A stretch of DNA of 64,000 nucleotides, taken from assembly GCF_900107965.1 (NCBI RefSeq), contig NZ_FNVU01000010.1, forward strand, positions 186,001-250,000, in the 5' to 3' direction. The DNA comes from Actinacidiphila yanglinensis (GTDB taxonomy: Bacteria > Actinomycetota > Actinomycetes > Streptomycetales > Streptomycetaceae). The notes beneath the pieces are model-generated. The model saw only the letters and a program-made list of their open reading frames with translations, was not told where the DNA came from and did not search any database. Shown piece after piece: positions 36,101-50,700 of the stretch (the stretch's first letter is position 1; every line of letters starts with the position of its first letter). The position numbers were made by a program, and so were the translations under genes.

Positions 36101-39100
36101 CGCCGCTGGGCCGACCCTGACGAGACGCTGGGCGTGATGGCCGAGGCGGCGGCGCTCAAGGCGATCGCGGCGGCCGGGATCACTCCGCACGACGTGACGT
36201 GCGTGATCGCCGCCACCTTCACCCACCTGATGCAGACTCCGGCGATCGCCACCGAGATCGCCCACCGGGTGGGCGCCGACCGCGCGGCCGGCTTCGACAT
36301 CTCCGCGGGCTGCGCCGGGTTCGTGCACGGCGTGGTGCTCGCCTCCGACGCGGTGCGGGCCCGCGGCGGCTACGTCCTGGTGGTCGGGGTCGAACGCATG
36401 TCGGACATCATAGATCTGAAGGACCGTTCGACCGCGTTCATCTTCGGCGACGGCGCGGGCGCGATCGTGGTGGGCCCGTCGCAGACCCCCGGCATCGGGC
36501 CCGCGGTGTGGGGCGCGGACGGCTCGCAGGCCGACGCGATCCGGCAGAGCGTGCCCTGGAACACCCTCCGGGACCACCCCGACCACCCCTTCCCCGCCCT
36601 GCGCCAGGACGGCCAGCGGGTGTTCCGCTGGGCGGTCTACGAGATGGCGAAGGTCGCCGTGCAGGCGATCGAGGCCGCCGGGATCAGGCCGGAGGACCTC
36701 GACGCGTTCATCCCGCACCAGGCGAACGAGCGGATCATCGACAGCATGACCCGGTCCATGGGGCTGCCGTCCCGGGTGACCGTCGCGAAGGACATCGTGA
36801 CCAGCGGCAACACCTCGGGGGCGTCGATCCCGATGGCGATGGACGCGGTGCTGGCCTCCGGCGAGGCCGCCTCCGGCGACACCGCCCTGCTGCTCGGCTA
36901 CGGCGCCGGTCTGTCCTACGCGGCCGTGGTCGCGACCCTGCCGTAGCAGCGTCAAGAGGGCCGTACCGGCCAGCCGCCGGCGCCGCGCGGCAGCACGAGG
37001 AGGCGGTGATCCGCAGACCACCGCCTCCTCGTCTGGCAATCCGCCGGAGCGAAATGCGCAGCCTACGGCCGTGTCAGGGCGGCCGCGAGCCGCAGGGGCA
37101 TCCTCTCAGAGCACCCCGGCCCTCCGAAAGGATTCGGCCACTTCTGTCACATCCGTCGCCGGTCCGCCGCTTCCGGCCGGCCCGCCCTCACCCGGCGGCG
37201 GCGAGGTTCCGGGTCAGCCGGCTCCCGGCGAAGTCCCTTACCCAGGACAGGTGTTCGCCCTCGTACCGGCGCGGCACCGCCTCGACCAGCATGATCAGGT
37301 ACAGGTACGCCCGGTACAGCGCGATCCGCCGCCGGGCGGCCGCGTCCCACCCGGTGCTCCCGCCCGCGGCGGCGTACCCGGCACGGAAGTCCGGATCGTC
37401 CTCCGGATCGACGCCCGCGAGCCCCAGCGAGGCGAAGTCGGCCAGCGGGTCGCCCCAGAACATCCGCTCCCCGTCGATCAGCCCGCCGATCCTGCGGGCA
37501 CCGGGCGGCCCGTCCAGCAGCACGTTCCCCGGCCACAGGTCGAAGTGCACCAGCGCCGGCACCGCCACCTCCGCGAGTGCCGGACCGGCCGCCGCGAACA
37601 CCGCCCGCGCCTCGTCCACCCCGACCGGCAGCCACGCGCCGTACCGCTCCGCGTCGTCCAGCAGCGCGCCGGTCATCGCGGCGAAGGCCGGCGCCCACCG
37701 GTCGGTGAGCGGTCCGGTGCTGTGCGACGGGTAGCCGAAACCGGGGCCGCGCACCGCGTGCAGCCGCGCCACCAGGGTGCCCAACTCGCCGCGCAGCCGC
37801 GCGTGCTCGGCGCCGTCGATCCCGCCGTCCTCGACCACCACGTGCCAGGGCCGCCCCGGGCAGTGCGTCATCACCAGGTACGGCGGCTGCCCGCCGCCCT
37901 CGTCCGGCTCGGCCCGCACCACCCGCGGCGCCGGCACCTGCGCCGCCTCCGCGCAGGCGTAGAACCGCTCCTCGCCGTGCAGCAGACCCGCCTCGTAGCG
38001 CAGCCGCGGCAGGTGCGCGGGCGGGGGGACCTTGACCACCAGGCGGGTGCCGTCGGTGAGGTCGACCGCGTGCAGCGCGTTGTACGTGCCGCCGGTGAGC
38101 GCGGTGGCGGCGGCGATCCGGTCCGCGGGCACCCCGGCCCGCACCATGACCGCGGCCACCTCGTCCTCTGCTGCCACGTCCGCCTCCCCTCGTCGCCGGC
38201 CCGCCCCTCGCGCGACCCGGCGGCCACCCTAAGGGCCGAGCCACCCCCGGCATGCGGCGGGCGGGTGTTTCTCGGCGGAACCGCGATACGCGCGCACCGC
38301 CAGCGGTCATCACGTAGGAAAAGCGGATCGATGTGCACGCGGGCACACGAAAGGAGCGGCATGACGATCGCGGAACAGCAGCCCGACGGCGACACCGCGG
38401 ACCCGGCCGGCGGCGGACCCGGCCGCCGACGCCGCCGACGCCTGCTCCCCTGGAAGCACCGCCGAGACCTGACCCCGGCCCAGCTGCGCCGCCGCCGCAT
38501 CGTCACCCGCAGCACGCTCGGCGTGTGCCTGGTGTGCGCCGGCACCCTCGGCTGGTCGATCGGCAAGGCGCTGACCTACCCCGGGAAGGACAGCACCCAG
38601 GCGCGCCTCGCGGAGTGGGCCCGCGACCACGAGCTCGGCTTCGTGGTCGACGAGTTGGAGAACGTCCAGTACCGGATGCACCCGCCCAAGGTCGGCGGCA
38701 CCCTGTCCCCGGACGCGCTGGCCCGCATGAAGGCCACTGCGGGCGCCACCGCCGCCGGCACCGGCCCGGGCGGCAAGGGCACCGCCCACGCACCGGCCGC
38801 CCACCCGCTGATCCCGCTGCGCGCCCCGATGAAGCCCCTGGTCGACCCGGCACTGCCCGGCGAGGGCGTCTACCGCACCCTCAGCAGCGCCCACGGCGAG
38901 CCGATCGTGCAGGGCACCTACGTCAGGCCCGACAGCGAGCACACCTCCTACGAGGCGGCCGTCGCCTGGATCAGCACCAAGTACGCCCGTTTCCAGCTGC
39001 ACCCGGGCTTCATGGAGCCCGGCGGCACCTTCGACGTGCCCCCCACCATCCCCAAGGGCCAGCGCACCGGCCTCCTCGCCACCTGGAACGGCGGATTCCG

Positions 39101-42100
39101 CATCACCGACGGCGGCTCCCGCGGCGGCTTCTACCTCGACGGCAAGACCGACGGCGAGCTGCGCGACGGCGCCGCCTCCGAGGTCTTCTACAAGGACGGC
39201 TCCATCCGGATCGGCGTCTGGGGCCGCGACGTGCACATGACCCCCGACGTCGTCGGGGTGCGCCAGTGCCTGGAGCTGATGGTCGACGGCGGGAAGGTCG
39301 TGCCCGACATCGACGACGACTCCAAGTGGGGCGTCAGCGACCAGGGCGGCATGTTCGTGCCGCGCTCCGGGGTCGGCGTCACCGCCCAGGGCGACATCAT
39401 CATGGTCGTCGGCCAGGCCCTCGACGCGCAGAGCCTCGCCCACCTCATGCAACGCGCCGGCGCGGTCCGCGCGATGCCGCTCGACATGAACCGCGCGTGG
39501 CCGTCCTTCATGTCCTACGACCCCGCCCACGACCCGTCCAACCCCAAACCCACCAACATCCTCGACTTCGAGGACCCCCCGGACCGCTACTACGTCCAGG
39601 CCACCCGCGACTTCGTAGCGGTCTACGCCCGCCAGTAGCCGCGCCGACCCGCCAGGCCGCCCCGTCCCGCCGGTCGAGGGACCACCTGCCGGTGGTGGGC
39701 TCGTCGCGCAGTTCCCCGCGCCCCTCGGTATGCGCGGGCGCTCCCGCCTCCAGCCCCCAAAGGACAGCGAGCACCGGGACCCAGCGTCCAGGGGTACCCA
39801 GGTGGTTCAGCGGAGTACCGCGGACCGCAAGGTCCCGGACCCGGCGGGCAGGGGCACCCGGGTGGTTCAGGGGCGCGAGCAGCCACCGTGGACCGTAAGG
39901 TCCGGGACCCGGCGGGCCGGGGCACCGGGGTGGTTCGGGGGCGCGAGGAACTGCGCGAGCAAACCCCATGGACCGTAAGGTCCGGGACCCGGCAGGACGG
40001 GCCGCCCGGGTGGTTCGGGGGCGCGAGGAGCTGCGCGGGCAACCCCCGTGGACCGTAAGGTCCGGGACCCGGCGGGACGGGGCACCGGGGTGGTTCGGGG
40101 GCGCGAGGAACTGCGCGAGCAAACCCCGTGGACCGTAAGGTCCGGGAGCCGGCGGGCCGGGCCGCCCGGGTGGTTCGGGGGCGCGAGGAACTGCGCGGGC
40201 AACCCCCGTGGACCGTAAGGTCCGGGAGCCGGCGGGCCGGGGCACCCGGGAGGTCAGGGGCCCACCGCGAACCGCAAGGTCCCGCCAATCGCAGGCAGGT
40301 GCACCCCGGAGGGACCGCTAGCCAGCAGCCGCGACATACGCTCGGATCCGCGCGTTCACGCGAGACGTACGCCAGACCGGCCCCCAGTCCAGCGACGGCG
40401 TGTCGTGGAACGGCACGAACGCAACGTCGGGCCGGGCATGGAAGCGGGTGGCGTGCGCCCCGACCGGGAAGACCCCCAACCCCGCGCCCACCAGCGTCAG
40501 GATCTCCTGGAACGTCGCCGCGGAACGCCCCGGCGTGATCGCCCGCCCACCCGGCGTCAGCCGCGGCGAACCCGGCTCCCGCCAGTGGTCCGGCAGCGAG
40601 CACGGCGCCTGGAGCACCTCCACCCGCGCCAGGTCCTCCACCGACACCGAACCGCGCCGCGCGAGCGGATGCCCGGCCGGTACCGCCAGCATCCGCGGCT
40701 CCGACAGCAGCACCGGCCCGTTGGCCAGGTCGGGCCCGGTCAGCGGCAGGCACGCGATCAGCACGTCCAGCCCGTCGGCCCGCAGCCGCTCCAGCGCCTC
40801 GCCCATCTGCACCTCGCGGATCACCACCTCGCACTCCGGGTGCCGGGTCCGGAACGCCTCCGTGGCGCGGATCATCAACTGCCCGGCCGCCGCCCCCACG
40901 AACCCCACCCGCAGTTCCCCGCTCAGCCCGCGGCCGGCCGCCACCGCGCCGGCCAGCGCCGCCTCCAGCCGCTCGAAGGCGGGACGCAGGTCGTCGTGCA
41001 GCCGCTGCCCCACCGGGGTCAGCGCCACACTGCGGCTGGTCCGTTCGAACAGCGGTGCGCCCACCCGCCGCTCCAGCTTCCCGATCACCTGGCTGACCCG
41101 GGCCGTGGTCACCCGCAGCCGCACCGCGGTCCGCCCGAAGTGCAACTCCTCGGCCAGCGTCAAGAACGCCTCGATCTCGTACCGTTCCACGTCCGGCCTC
41201 CGTTCCCCGTGCCGACCACGACCGCACCGCGGGTACGCCCATGATCCACCGTGAAGTATTAAATCCCACTTAACGATCGTTGAGCCAACGGCGATTGATC
41301 GCCGCCGGCCCGCCCCGCAGCCTGGACGCATGTACCTCACCCGCACCCGTGCCCTGGACGCCCGCGACCCCGGGCAGTCGCTCCGCGAACTCGCCGACCG
41401 GACCGAGATCACCGACGCCCTGTACCGCTTCGGCCTCGGCCAGGACCTCCACGACCGGGCGCTGTTCCGCTCCGCGTTCGCCGCGCACGCCACCCTCGAC
41501 TTCGGCCCCGCCGCCGCGCACTGGGGCGGCCGCAGCCCGGTCATGTCCGGTGCCGACACCATCGTCGACACGATCCTCGGCGGCTTCGCGGGCCGCGTCG
41601 ACACCAGCCACACCGTCACCAACCCGCGGATCGCCGTCGCCGCCGACCGCGGCGGCGCGCACCTCACCGCCCTCGTCGAGGCCCAGCACGTCCTCACCGC
41701 CGACCGCGCCCGGCACGCCCTGCTGAAGAACCTCTACGACGTCACCCTCGTCCCCGCCACCCCGCAGGCCGAGCCCGAGCCGGGCGCCCCCGAGAGCGCG
41801 TACGCCGCCCGGTGGCTGATCCGCACCCTCCGTATCGACAACATCTGGTACACCGGCGACCCGCGGGCGATCTTCGGCGGGTGACCGCCCCGGCACCGGG
41901 TGGAGCGGGGGAAGCCGTGAAAACCGCTGGACGGCCGCCGTAGGCTTCCTCACATGGCGGCAGAACACGAGCAGCCCGGCGGCACGGTCCGCGTCGACTC
42001 CTGGATCTGGTGCGTACGGCTCACGAAGAGCAGGTCGCAGGCGGCGACCGCCTGCCGGGCCGGGCACGTCAAGGTCAACGGCGAGCGCGTCAAGCCCGCC

Positions 42101-44726
42101 CAGGCGGTCAAGGTCGGCGACGAGGTGCGCCTGCTGCACGCCGGCCGCGAGCGCGTCGTGGTCGTCTCCCGCCTGCTCGCGAAGCGGGTGGGCGCGCCCG
42201 TCGCCGTCGAGGCCTACGTCGACAACAGCCCGCCCCCGCCGCCGCGCACCGACGCCCTCGCCCTGGGCGTGCGCGACCGCGGCGCAGGGCGTCCCACCAA
42301 GCGTGACCGGCGCGAACTGGAGCGCCTGCACGGCCTCGGCAGCCGTGCGCGGGACCGCCCGTGACCGCTGCGCCCGGCCGAGAGGGGAGCCCGGCCGGGC
42401 CCACCACCGGTCCGGACGCCGACTTCGCAGCCCACCGTCCGCTGCTCACCGGCCTCGCCTACCGCATGCTCGGCAGCATGTGGGACGCCGAGGACGTGGT
42501 CCAGGAGACCTACCTGCGCTGGACCCGCGCCGACCGCGACACCGTCCGCGAACCGCGCGCCTTCCTGGTCACCATCACCACCCGGCTCGCCCTCGACCAG
42601 CTCCGCTCCGCCCGCACCACCCGCGAGTCCTACGTCGGCCCCTGGCTGCCCGAACCCGTCGACACCGCCGCGGCCGGCCCGCTCGACACCGCCGAACTGC
42701 GCGACTCCCTCTCCTACGCCACCCTCCACCTCATGGAGCGCCTCACCCCGCCCGAGCGGGCCGTTTTCGTGCTGCGCGACGCGTTCGAACTGCCCTACGA
42801 GGCCGTCGCCGATATCGTCGGCACCCCCGTCGCGACCTGCCGCCAGCACCACCGCCGCGCCGTCCAGCGCCTCGCCGACGGCGGCGGGCGGCCCCGGCGC
42901 TTCCGGCCCTCCAGCGACGAGCACACCGCGCTGCTCACCCGCTTCCTCGACGCGGCCCGCGGCGGCGATCTCGCCGCCCTGACCGACCTGTTGGCCGACG
43001 ACGTCGTCGCCTGGAACGACGGCGGCGGCAGGACCCGCGCCGCCCTGCGCCCGATCGCCGGGCGGGAGAAGGTCGCCGCCTTCGTGCTCGGGCTGACCGG
43101 CCGCTATGCCCTGGGAGACGTCCGCCTCACCGCGGCCAACGGCCAGCCGGCCCTGCGCTGCACGGTCGACGGCGTCGACCAGGTCACCCTCCTCGACATC
43201 CGCGACGGCCGCGTCCACACCGTGTACGCGGTGCTCAACCCGGACAAGCTCACCCGCGTCGGGCCGGGCACGGCCGTGATCTGACCCCCGGGCGCGCGGC
43301 TCAGTACGACTGGAACTCCAGCAGGTTGCCCTCCGGGTCCCGTACGTGCGCCGTCCGCATCGTCGGTCCCCATTCCGGACGGTCGGCCGGGGGAGCGACC
43401 GGGCTGCCGCCGTACCGCAACGCCGACGCGTAGGCGGCCGCCACGTCGGGCACCCGGCTGACGAGCATCGCCCGGTCCTGCCCGGCGGACGGTTCGGCAG
43501 GCAGGGACCCCGTTCCGGCCACCTCGGCCATGGCTCCCCGGTCGAACAGCACCAGCACTCCCTCCGTGCCGACGTCCCAGCTCGCGTAGGGCCCGTCCGG
43601 CCCGCCCCGGGAGAGGGTGGCGCCGAGCAGGGCCGGCAGCACCTGCCCGTAGAAGCGGAAGGCGGCGCCGAAGTCGCTGACGAGCAGGCGCGGATGGAGG
43701 GCGTCCATGGTGGTCTCCAAAACGGCGGGGTCGGGGGAGTGGGAGTGGGGGCGAGAGCGGGAGCGGGGCTGCGGGCAGGGGAGGGGTGTGCGAAATTAGT
43801 GGGTCGACACCCATGATGGGGTGAGCCTAGCGTAGGTCAGGGGTGCCCCTCGCGAGGACGGCGGCCTTCTTCCATGGGAGGCGCCCGGCTTCCTGGGGCA
43901 CGCCCTCGATGGGTGCGCACCCAAAGATGGGCGGACCTGCCATGGGTGGCGGCCCACGATGCGCTCGCCCCCGAGACGAGGGGACCCCTCCCACCGATGC
44001 CGCCGCCTGCGATGGGTGAGCACCCATCGCGGGGCGCGCCCATCATGGGTGACCCCTCGCCACCGCCTACACTCCCGACCATGGACCCGCGGACGCCGCC
44101 GACCCTCTCCGAGCTCACCACCTATCTCCTGTCGAAGACGGGCAAGGAGGCCCGCTCCCGGCTCGCCGCGCGCCTCGCCGAGGAAGGGCTGAGGCTGTGG
44201 CACATGGCCGTCCTCGCCGCCCTCGCCGACTTCGGCCCGCACGCCCAGCGCGATCTCGCCCTGCGGGTGGCCGTCGACGCCAGCGACATCGTGAAGGTCC
44301 TCGACGACCTGGCCGAGGCCGGATACGCCGAGCGGGCCCGGGACACGGTCGACCGCCGCCGGGTCAACGTCGCGATCACCCCCGAGGGCCGTACCGCGCT
44401 CAACCGGCTGCGGCTCAAGGCAGCCGTGGTGCAGGACGTGATCCTCGCCCCCCTCGACGGTGACGAGCGCGACCAGCTGCACGCCCTGCTCAGCCGGGTG
44501 TACGACGGCATCGCCGGCGCATAAACTCGCACTGCTAGTTTCGGCCGAAGGAGTCCGCGATGCGCCCAGTCCATTTCGCCGCCGCCCGCCGCACCCCGAT
44601 CGGGCGGCTGCGCGGCGCGCTCTCCACGGTCCGGCCGGACGACCTCGCGGCCACCGTGATCCGGGGGCTGCTCGACGGTGTGCCCACCCTCGACCCCGCC
44701 CGGATCGACGACGTCTACTGGGGGGC

Positions 44727-44759
<33 letters not shown>

Positions 44760-47700
44760 GGCGCGCATGGCCGTCCTGCTCGCCGGGCTGCCCGAGACCG
44801 TCCCCGGCGCCACCGTCAACCGGCTGTGCGCCTCCGGCATGGAGGCGGTCACCTCCGCCGCCCGCATGATCGCCGCGGGCGAGGCCGACATCGTGCTGGC
44901 GGGCGGCTCGGAGTCCATGAGCCGCGCCCCCTTCGTGCTGGCCCGCCCGGACGAGGCCCTGCCGCGCGCCCTGGAGACCTACGACACCCGGCTCGGCTGG
45001 CGCCTGACCAACCCCCTGATGCCCGAGTTGCACGGCGTGCTGTCCATGGGCGAGACCGCCGAGGAGGTCGCCGAGCGCTACGGCGTCAGCCGCGCCGACC
45101 AGGACGCCTTCGCGCTGCGCAGTCACCGCAACGCCGCCGAGGCCCGCAAGAACGGCCTGTTCGACGCGGAGATCCTGCCCGTGACCCTGCCCGACGGCGT
45201 CGTGGTCGGCCAGGACGAGTCCATCCGCGAGGACACCACGGCCGAGCGCCTCGCCGCGCTCAAGCCCGTCTTCCGCAGCGGCGGCACGGTCACCGCGGGC
45301 AACGCCTCGCCGATGAACGACGGCGCCGCCGCGCTCCTCCTGGTCAGCGAGGAGGCGCTCGCGGACCTCGGGCTGGAGTCGCTCGGCCGGTACGCCGCGG
45401 GCGCCAGCGCCGGGGTGCACCCCGATGTCATGGGGATCGGCCCCGTCCCCGCGACCCGGCGCGTCCTGTCCCGGCTCGGCCGTGGCATCGACTCCGTCGA
45501 GGAGGCGGAGTTCAACGAGGCGTTCGCCGCGCAGGCGCTGGCGTCGGTGCGGGAACTCGGCATCGAGCCGGCACTGGTCAACCCCACCGGCGGCGCCATC
45601 GCCCTCGGCCATCCGCTGGGCTGTTCCGGCGCGCGCATCCTGACGACGCTGCTGCATCGGATGCGCCGCACCGGTGCCACCCGCGGCCTGGCCACCATGT
45701 GCGTGGGCGTCGGCCAGGGCGCCGCGGTGCTCGTCGACCGCGACTGAGGCGGCAACTCGCCCCCGACGCCTGGCGGCTGACCGTTGACCGCCGACCGTTG
45801 ACGGCTGCGGCGCGGCGGGCCGGGAGGTCCGCCGCGCCGGACGTACGCGCGGATGCCTGCGGGTCGGGGGTCAGTGCGCCGTGCAGGAGACGGACGGCCA
45901 GGTCCAGGTGCCGTTCGTCTGGATCGTCACGCCCCAGTTGTTCCCGTTGCCGTTGGGGGTGGCGCTGAGCACCTGGCTGCTCGGGTAGGAGGCGCTGATG
46001 TTCCAGGTCGCGATGATCTTCTCGGGGGAGGGGACGTTCAGCGTGACCGTCCAGTTGCTGGAGCCGGTGACCGCGATGTTGAGGTTGTACCGGTCGGACC
46101 ACTGCTCGCCCGCGGACAGCGCGGCGGTGCAGCCGCTGCCCCCGCCACCGCCGGTGGTGCCTCCGGTGGTGCCCCCGGTCGTACCGCCCGTGGTGCCGCC
46201 TCCGGTGGTCGTGCCGCCGGACGACGACGTACTGCCCACCGTGATGCTGGAGTTGCCGCTGCTCTGGTACCCCTCGGTCGCGAGGATCTGGTAGTTGAAG
46301 GTGCCCAGGTTCATGCCGTCGCGGGCCCACGCGTCGAAGTGGTTGCCCGCGGTGATGGTGCCGCCGGTCCGCTTCGACTGGCGGACGCTCCAGTACTGGT
46401 TGAAGGTGGCGGTGCCCTGGATCGAGGGCGCGTTGGTGCGGGTCGTCTCGTAGATGTCGTACGTGCCGCCGTCGGTGGTGACGGTGCCCTTGTAGGTGCC
46501 GGTGGGCCGGTAGGTGCCCCAGTTGTCCACGACGTAGTACTCGACGAGCGGGTTCGTGGTCCAGCCGTAGAGCGACAGGTACGCGTTGCCCGACGGGTTG
46601 AAGCTGCCCGAGTAGCTCACGTTCTGCCGACCGCCGGTGCTCCAGCCCTTGCCGGCGACGAAGTTGCCGACGTTGCTCCACGAGGTGCTGTAGGTGCCGC
46701 CGGCGCCCAGGTCCATCGAGACGGAGCCGCCGCCGTCGGTCCAGAACGAGTAGTAGTAGCCGTTGTTGGTGCCGGTCTGGCTCGACGTGATGATCGTGTC
46801 GGCGTTGGCGGTGCCGGGCAGGATCAGCGCCGCCACGGCGACCAGGGCGAGGGCGCCGAGACTTCCGAGGAGCAGCCGGAAGCGGCGGAGCGCCCCGGGG
46901 CGGTCGGGTGGGCCGAAGCGGCCCTGGCTGTGCGGTTTTCCGGGTGTGTCGTTCATGTGCGGGCTTCCTCCTGGTGAAGGCGGGTGGGGGGCCAGGCGGC
47001 GTGGAACGACCCTGCGGGGCTGTCGGTCGTCAGGGATGACGGCGACCGCGCGTCGGTCCGTGCGACGCGGCCGGGGGCCGGGCCGTGGGGGTGGCCCGGG
47101 TCGGCAGCGGGCGAAGCCTGCCGACGGCGAACAGTGTTGGACCGGCCTGACGGGCTGTCAACACTTTCGGCGAGGATGGCGAAAGGATCGCAGAGGCAGG
47201 GGATCTCGCGAGTCGACGTTCTCCCAGCTCAGCGCGCCTGTGTCGGCGCGGAAACGGAATCGCCCCGGAAATGCCGTCAAGTCCACTGCGCGCAGGCGGG
47301 GTTGGGATTCCGAAAGTTTCGACACCGGAGCCGATCATGCTGTGCGGAGGGTGAGCGGGCGTCGCGCGGCGTGTTCGGCGGGCGCATCGAAGTTCCGTCG
47401 CGCCGACCCCGCCGCGCGCGCGAAGTCGGCCCGTGAAGCGGGGCGGTCTGGGATGATCGGAAGCGTGCAGACTACGACTTCCGGTGGCCCGCAACTCCTG
47501 GCGATCAGCGACCTCCACGTCGGCTACGACGCCAACCGCGCGCTCGTGGAGAAGATGCGTCCCGAGAGCGACGACGACTGGCTGATCGTGGCCGGCGACG
47601 TGGCCGAGCGCGCCGCCGACATCCTGTGGGCGCTGGGCACCCTCAAGGAGAACTTCGGCACCGTCATCTGGCTCCCCGGCAACCACGAGGTGTGGACCCC

Positions 47701-50700
47701 GAACGACGACCCGGTGACCCTGCGCGGCGAGGCCCGCTACCGCCATCTCGTCGACGAGATCGGCCGGTTGGGCATCATCACCCCGGAGGACCCGTACCCG
47801 GTCTTCGAGAGCGCGAAGGGCCCGGTCGCGGTCTGCCCGATGTTCCTGCTCTACGACTACAGCTGGCGCGACGGCACCCCCGGCGCCACCACCAAGCAGC
47901 AGGCACTGGACCACTCCACCGAACTCGGCATCGTCTGCACCGACGAGATGCTCCTGCATCCCGATCCGCTGCCCGGGATCGACGACTGGTGCCGCGCCCG
48001 GGTCGCGCTGACCGCCGAGCGGTTGTCCGCGCTCGACCCCGAACTGCCGACCGTCCTCGCCAACCACTGGCCCCTGCACCGGGAACCCACCCGGGTACTG
48101 CGCTACCCGTCGTTCGCGCTGTGGTGCGGCACCGAACTCACCGAGGACTGGCACATCCGCTTCCGTGCCACCGAAGTGGTCTACGGCCACCTGCACATCC
48201 CCCGGATCATCCACCGCGACGGAGTCCGCTTCACCGAGGCGTCGTTGGGCTACCCGCGCGAGTGGGGCGCGCGCGACGCGGGCCCGCTCGGCCCGCGCCG
48301 GATCCTGTCCGGCCGCCCCGGGGCCCGCTGATGATCGAGCACCTGGTCCCCGCCGCGGTCCGCACCCGGGCCGCCTACGGCGACGAACTCGACCACGTCC
48401 CCCTCCACCCCGAGGAGGAGCCCGCGGTCGCCCGCGCCGTGGCCAAGCGCCGGGCCGAGCACGCCGCCGGCCGCGCCTGCGCCCGCGAGGCGCTCGCCGC
48501 GCTCGGCCGGCCCACCGGCGCCATCCCGCGTGACAACACCGACCGGGGCGCGCCGGTCTGGCCGTCGGGCATCGTCGGCAGCATCACGCACTGCGACGGG
48601 TACCGGGCCGCCGCTGTCGCCCGCGCCGAGGACGTCCTCGCGCTGGGCATCGACGCCGAACCGGACGGCCCGCTGCCCGAGGGTGTGCTGGACGTCATCC
48701 ACTCCACTCCCGAAGAGCGCGCCGCCCTCGGCAAGATCACCGCCGAGGTGCCCCGCATCCACTGGGACCGGCTGCTGTTCAGCGCCAAGGAGACCGTGTA
48801 CAAGGCGTGGTACCCCTACCACCACCGGATGCTCGACTTCGGGGAGGCCGAACTCCTGCTCGCCCAGGACCCGGACGCCCCCGACCGCGGGTCCTTCACC
48901 GCCCGTGTCCTGGTGCCCGGACCGCTGCTGGCCGAGGGAGTCGGTCCCGACCTGTTCGCCGGGCGCTGGATCGCCCGGGACGGACTGCTGGCCACCGTCA
49001 TCGCGGTCCTGGCGTCGCCCGGACCCGCCGCCTGAGCCGGCGCGGCGGGCCGGAGCAGCGGGCTCAGGCCGAACGGCGGCGGACCAGCGTCGTCTTGAAG
49101 ATCACCGAGCGGATCTGCTGGGACGGATCGTCGATCAGCGCCAGCAGCAGCCGGGCCATCTCCGCGGCCATGTCCTCTACCGGCTGCCGCACGGTGGTCA
49201 GCAGCGGCCGGGAGGCGGTCGCCGCGCTGCTGTCGTCGAAGCCGACCACGGCGATGTCCTCGGGTACCCGGCGGCCCAGCTCGTTCAGGGCGAGCAGTGC
49301 GCCCTGCGCCATCAGGTCGTTGGCGACGAACACCCCGTCGGTGTCGGGGTGTTGCGACAGCAGCGTGCGCATCGCCGCCTCGCCGCCCTCCTGCGTGAAG
49401 TCGCCCGCCACGCTCGGCGCGTCCGCCTGGCCGTGCCCGGCCATCGCGTCGCGGAAGCCCGCCAGCCGGTCCCGGCCGGCCGGCGAGTCGTGCGGGCCGG
49501 CGATGGTGGCGATCGCGGTGCGTCCCAGGGACACCAGGTGCTCGACGGCCAGGTCGACGCCCGTCCGCTGGGCGATGTCCACGAAGCTGATCGGCACCGG
49601 CCCGGTCGGCCGCCCGAAGAGCACCGCCGGCAGCCCCGCCTCGCTGAGCAGGGCCGGCAGCGGGTCGTCGGGCGCTATCGACACCAGCACCACGCCGTCC
49701 ATGTGCTGCTGGCGCAGGTTGTCCACCAACTCCTGCCGCACCGCGTCGGAGTCGGCGAGCATCAGTACCGGGTGCACCCCGCGCGGCCGCAGCACCGTCA
49801 GCAGTCCGCCGACGATCCGGCCGAAGAACGCGTCGCTGAACACCCGTGCCATGAAGGGGTCGTCGGCCGGGTGCTCGGGCACCGAGAAGACCAGCGCGAC
49901 CGAGTCGGTGCGGCGGGTGACCAGGGTGCGGGCGGCCCGGTTCGGCACGTAGCCGGTCTGGGCCACCGCCTCCTGGACCACCTTCTGGATCTCGGGGTCG
50001 ACGTTCCGGGTGCCGTTGACCACCCGCGACACCGTCGCCCGCGACACTCCCGCGGATCGCGCGACGTCTTCGAGGGTGGGCAGGCGGGGTCGGCCCGGAC
50101 GACTGGTGGTCATGCCTGCCTTTATACCACGACGGGAGAGCGCTCTCCCGTCCCGTCGGGGCGGCGACAATCCGCAGATGGGGCGGGGTGCGGCGACCCC
50201 CCACAGGTCACCACCCCCCGCCCCGGTCACCGGCCCGCGGGTCCGGGCGGCGCGGTCACGCGTACACCCCGAACTCGTAGAGCGAGTCGCCGTACGCCGT
50301 TCCGCGCTGGGTCACGTTCACCCGCACGTACCGCCCCGAGGCACTGACGTCGAGGGTGTCCACCCCGCCGGTGCCGGAGGTGGTGGAGTACACCGTCGTC
50401 CAGCTGCTGCCGTCGTTCGACACCTGCACCTGGTACGCCTTGCCGTAGGCCGACTCCCAGCCCAGCTGGACGTGTTTGACCGCGGTCACCTGGCCGAGGT
50501 CGACCTGGAGCCACTGCGGGTCGCTCCAGTCGCTCGCCCAACGGGTGTCCCACTTCCCGTCGGTGGCGTTGGACGCGGGGAACGGCGCGCCGTCGCCCGT
50601 CTGCTGGTACGACGACGCCGACGTCGGCCTGCCCAGCGCCACGTTCGTGCCGGCCACCTGCGGCGCGACCACCCGGAGCGAGCGCGTCTCGATGCCGACG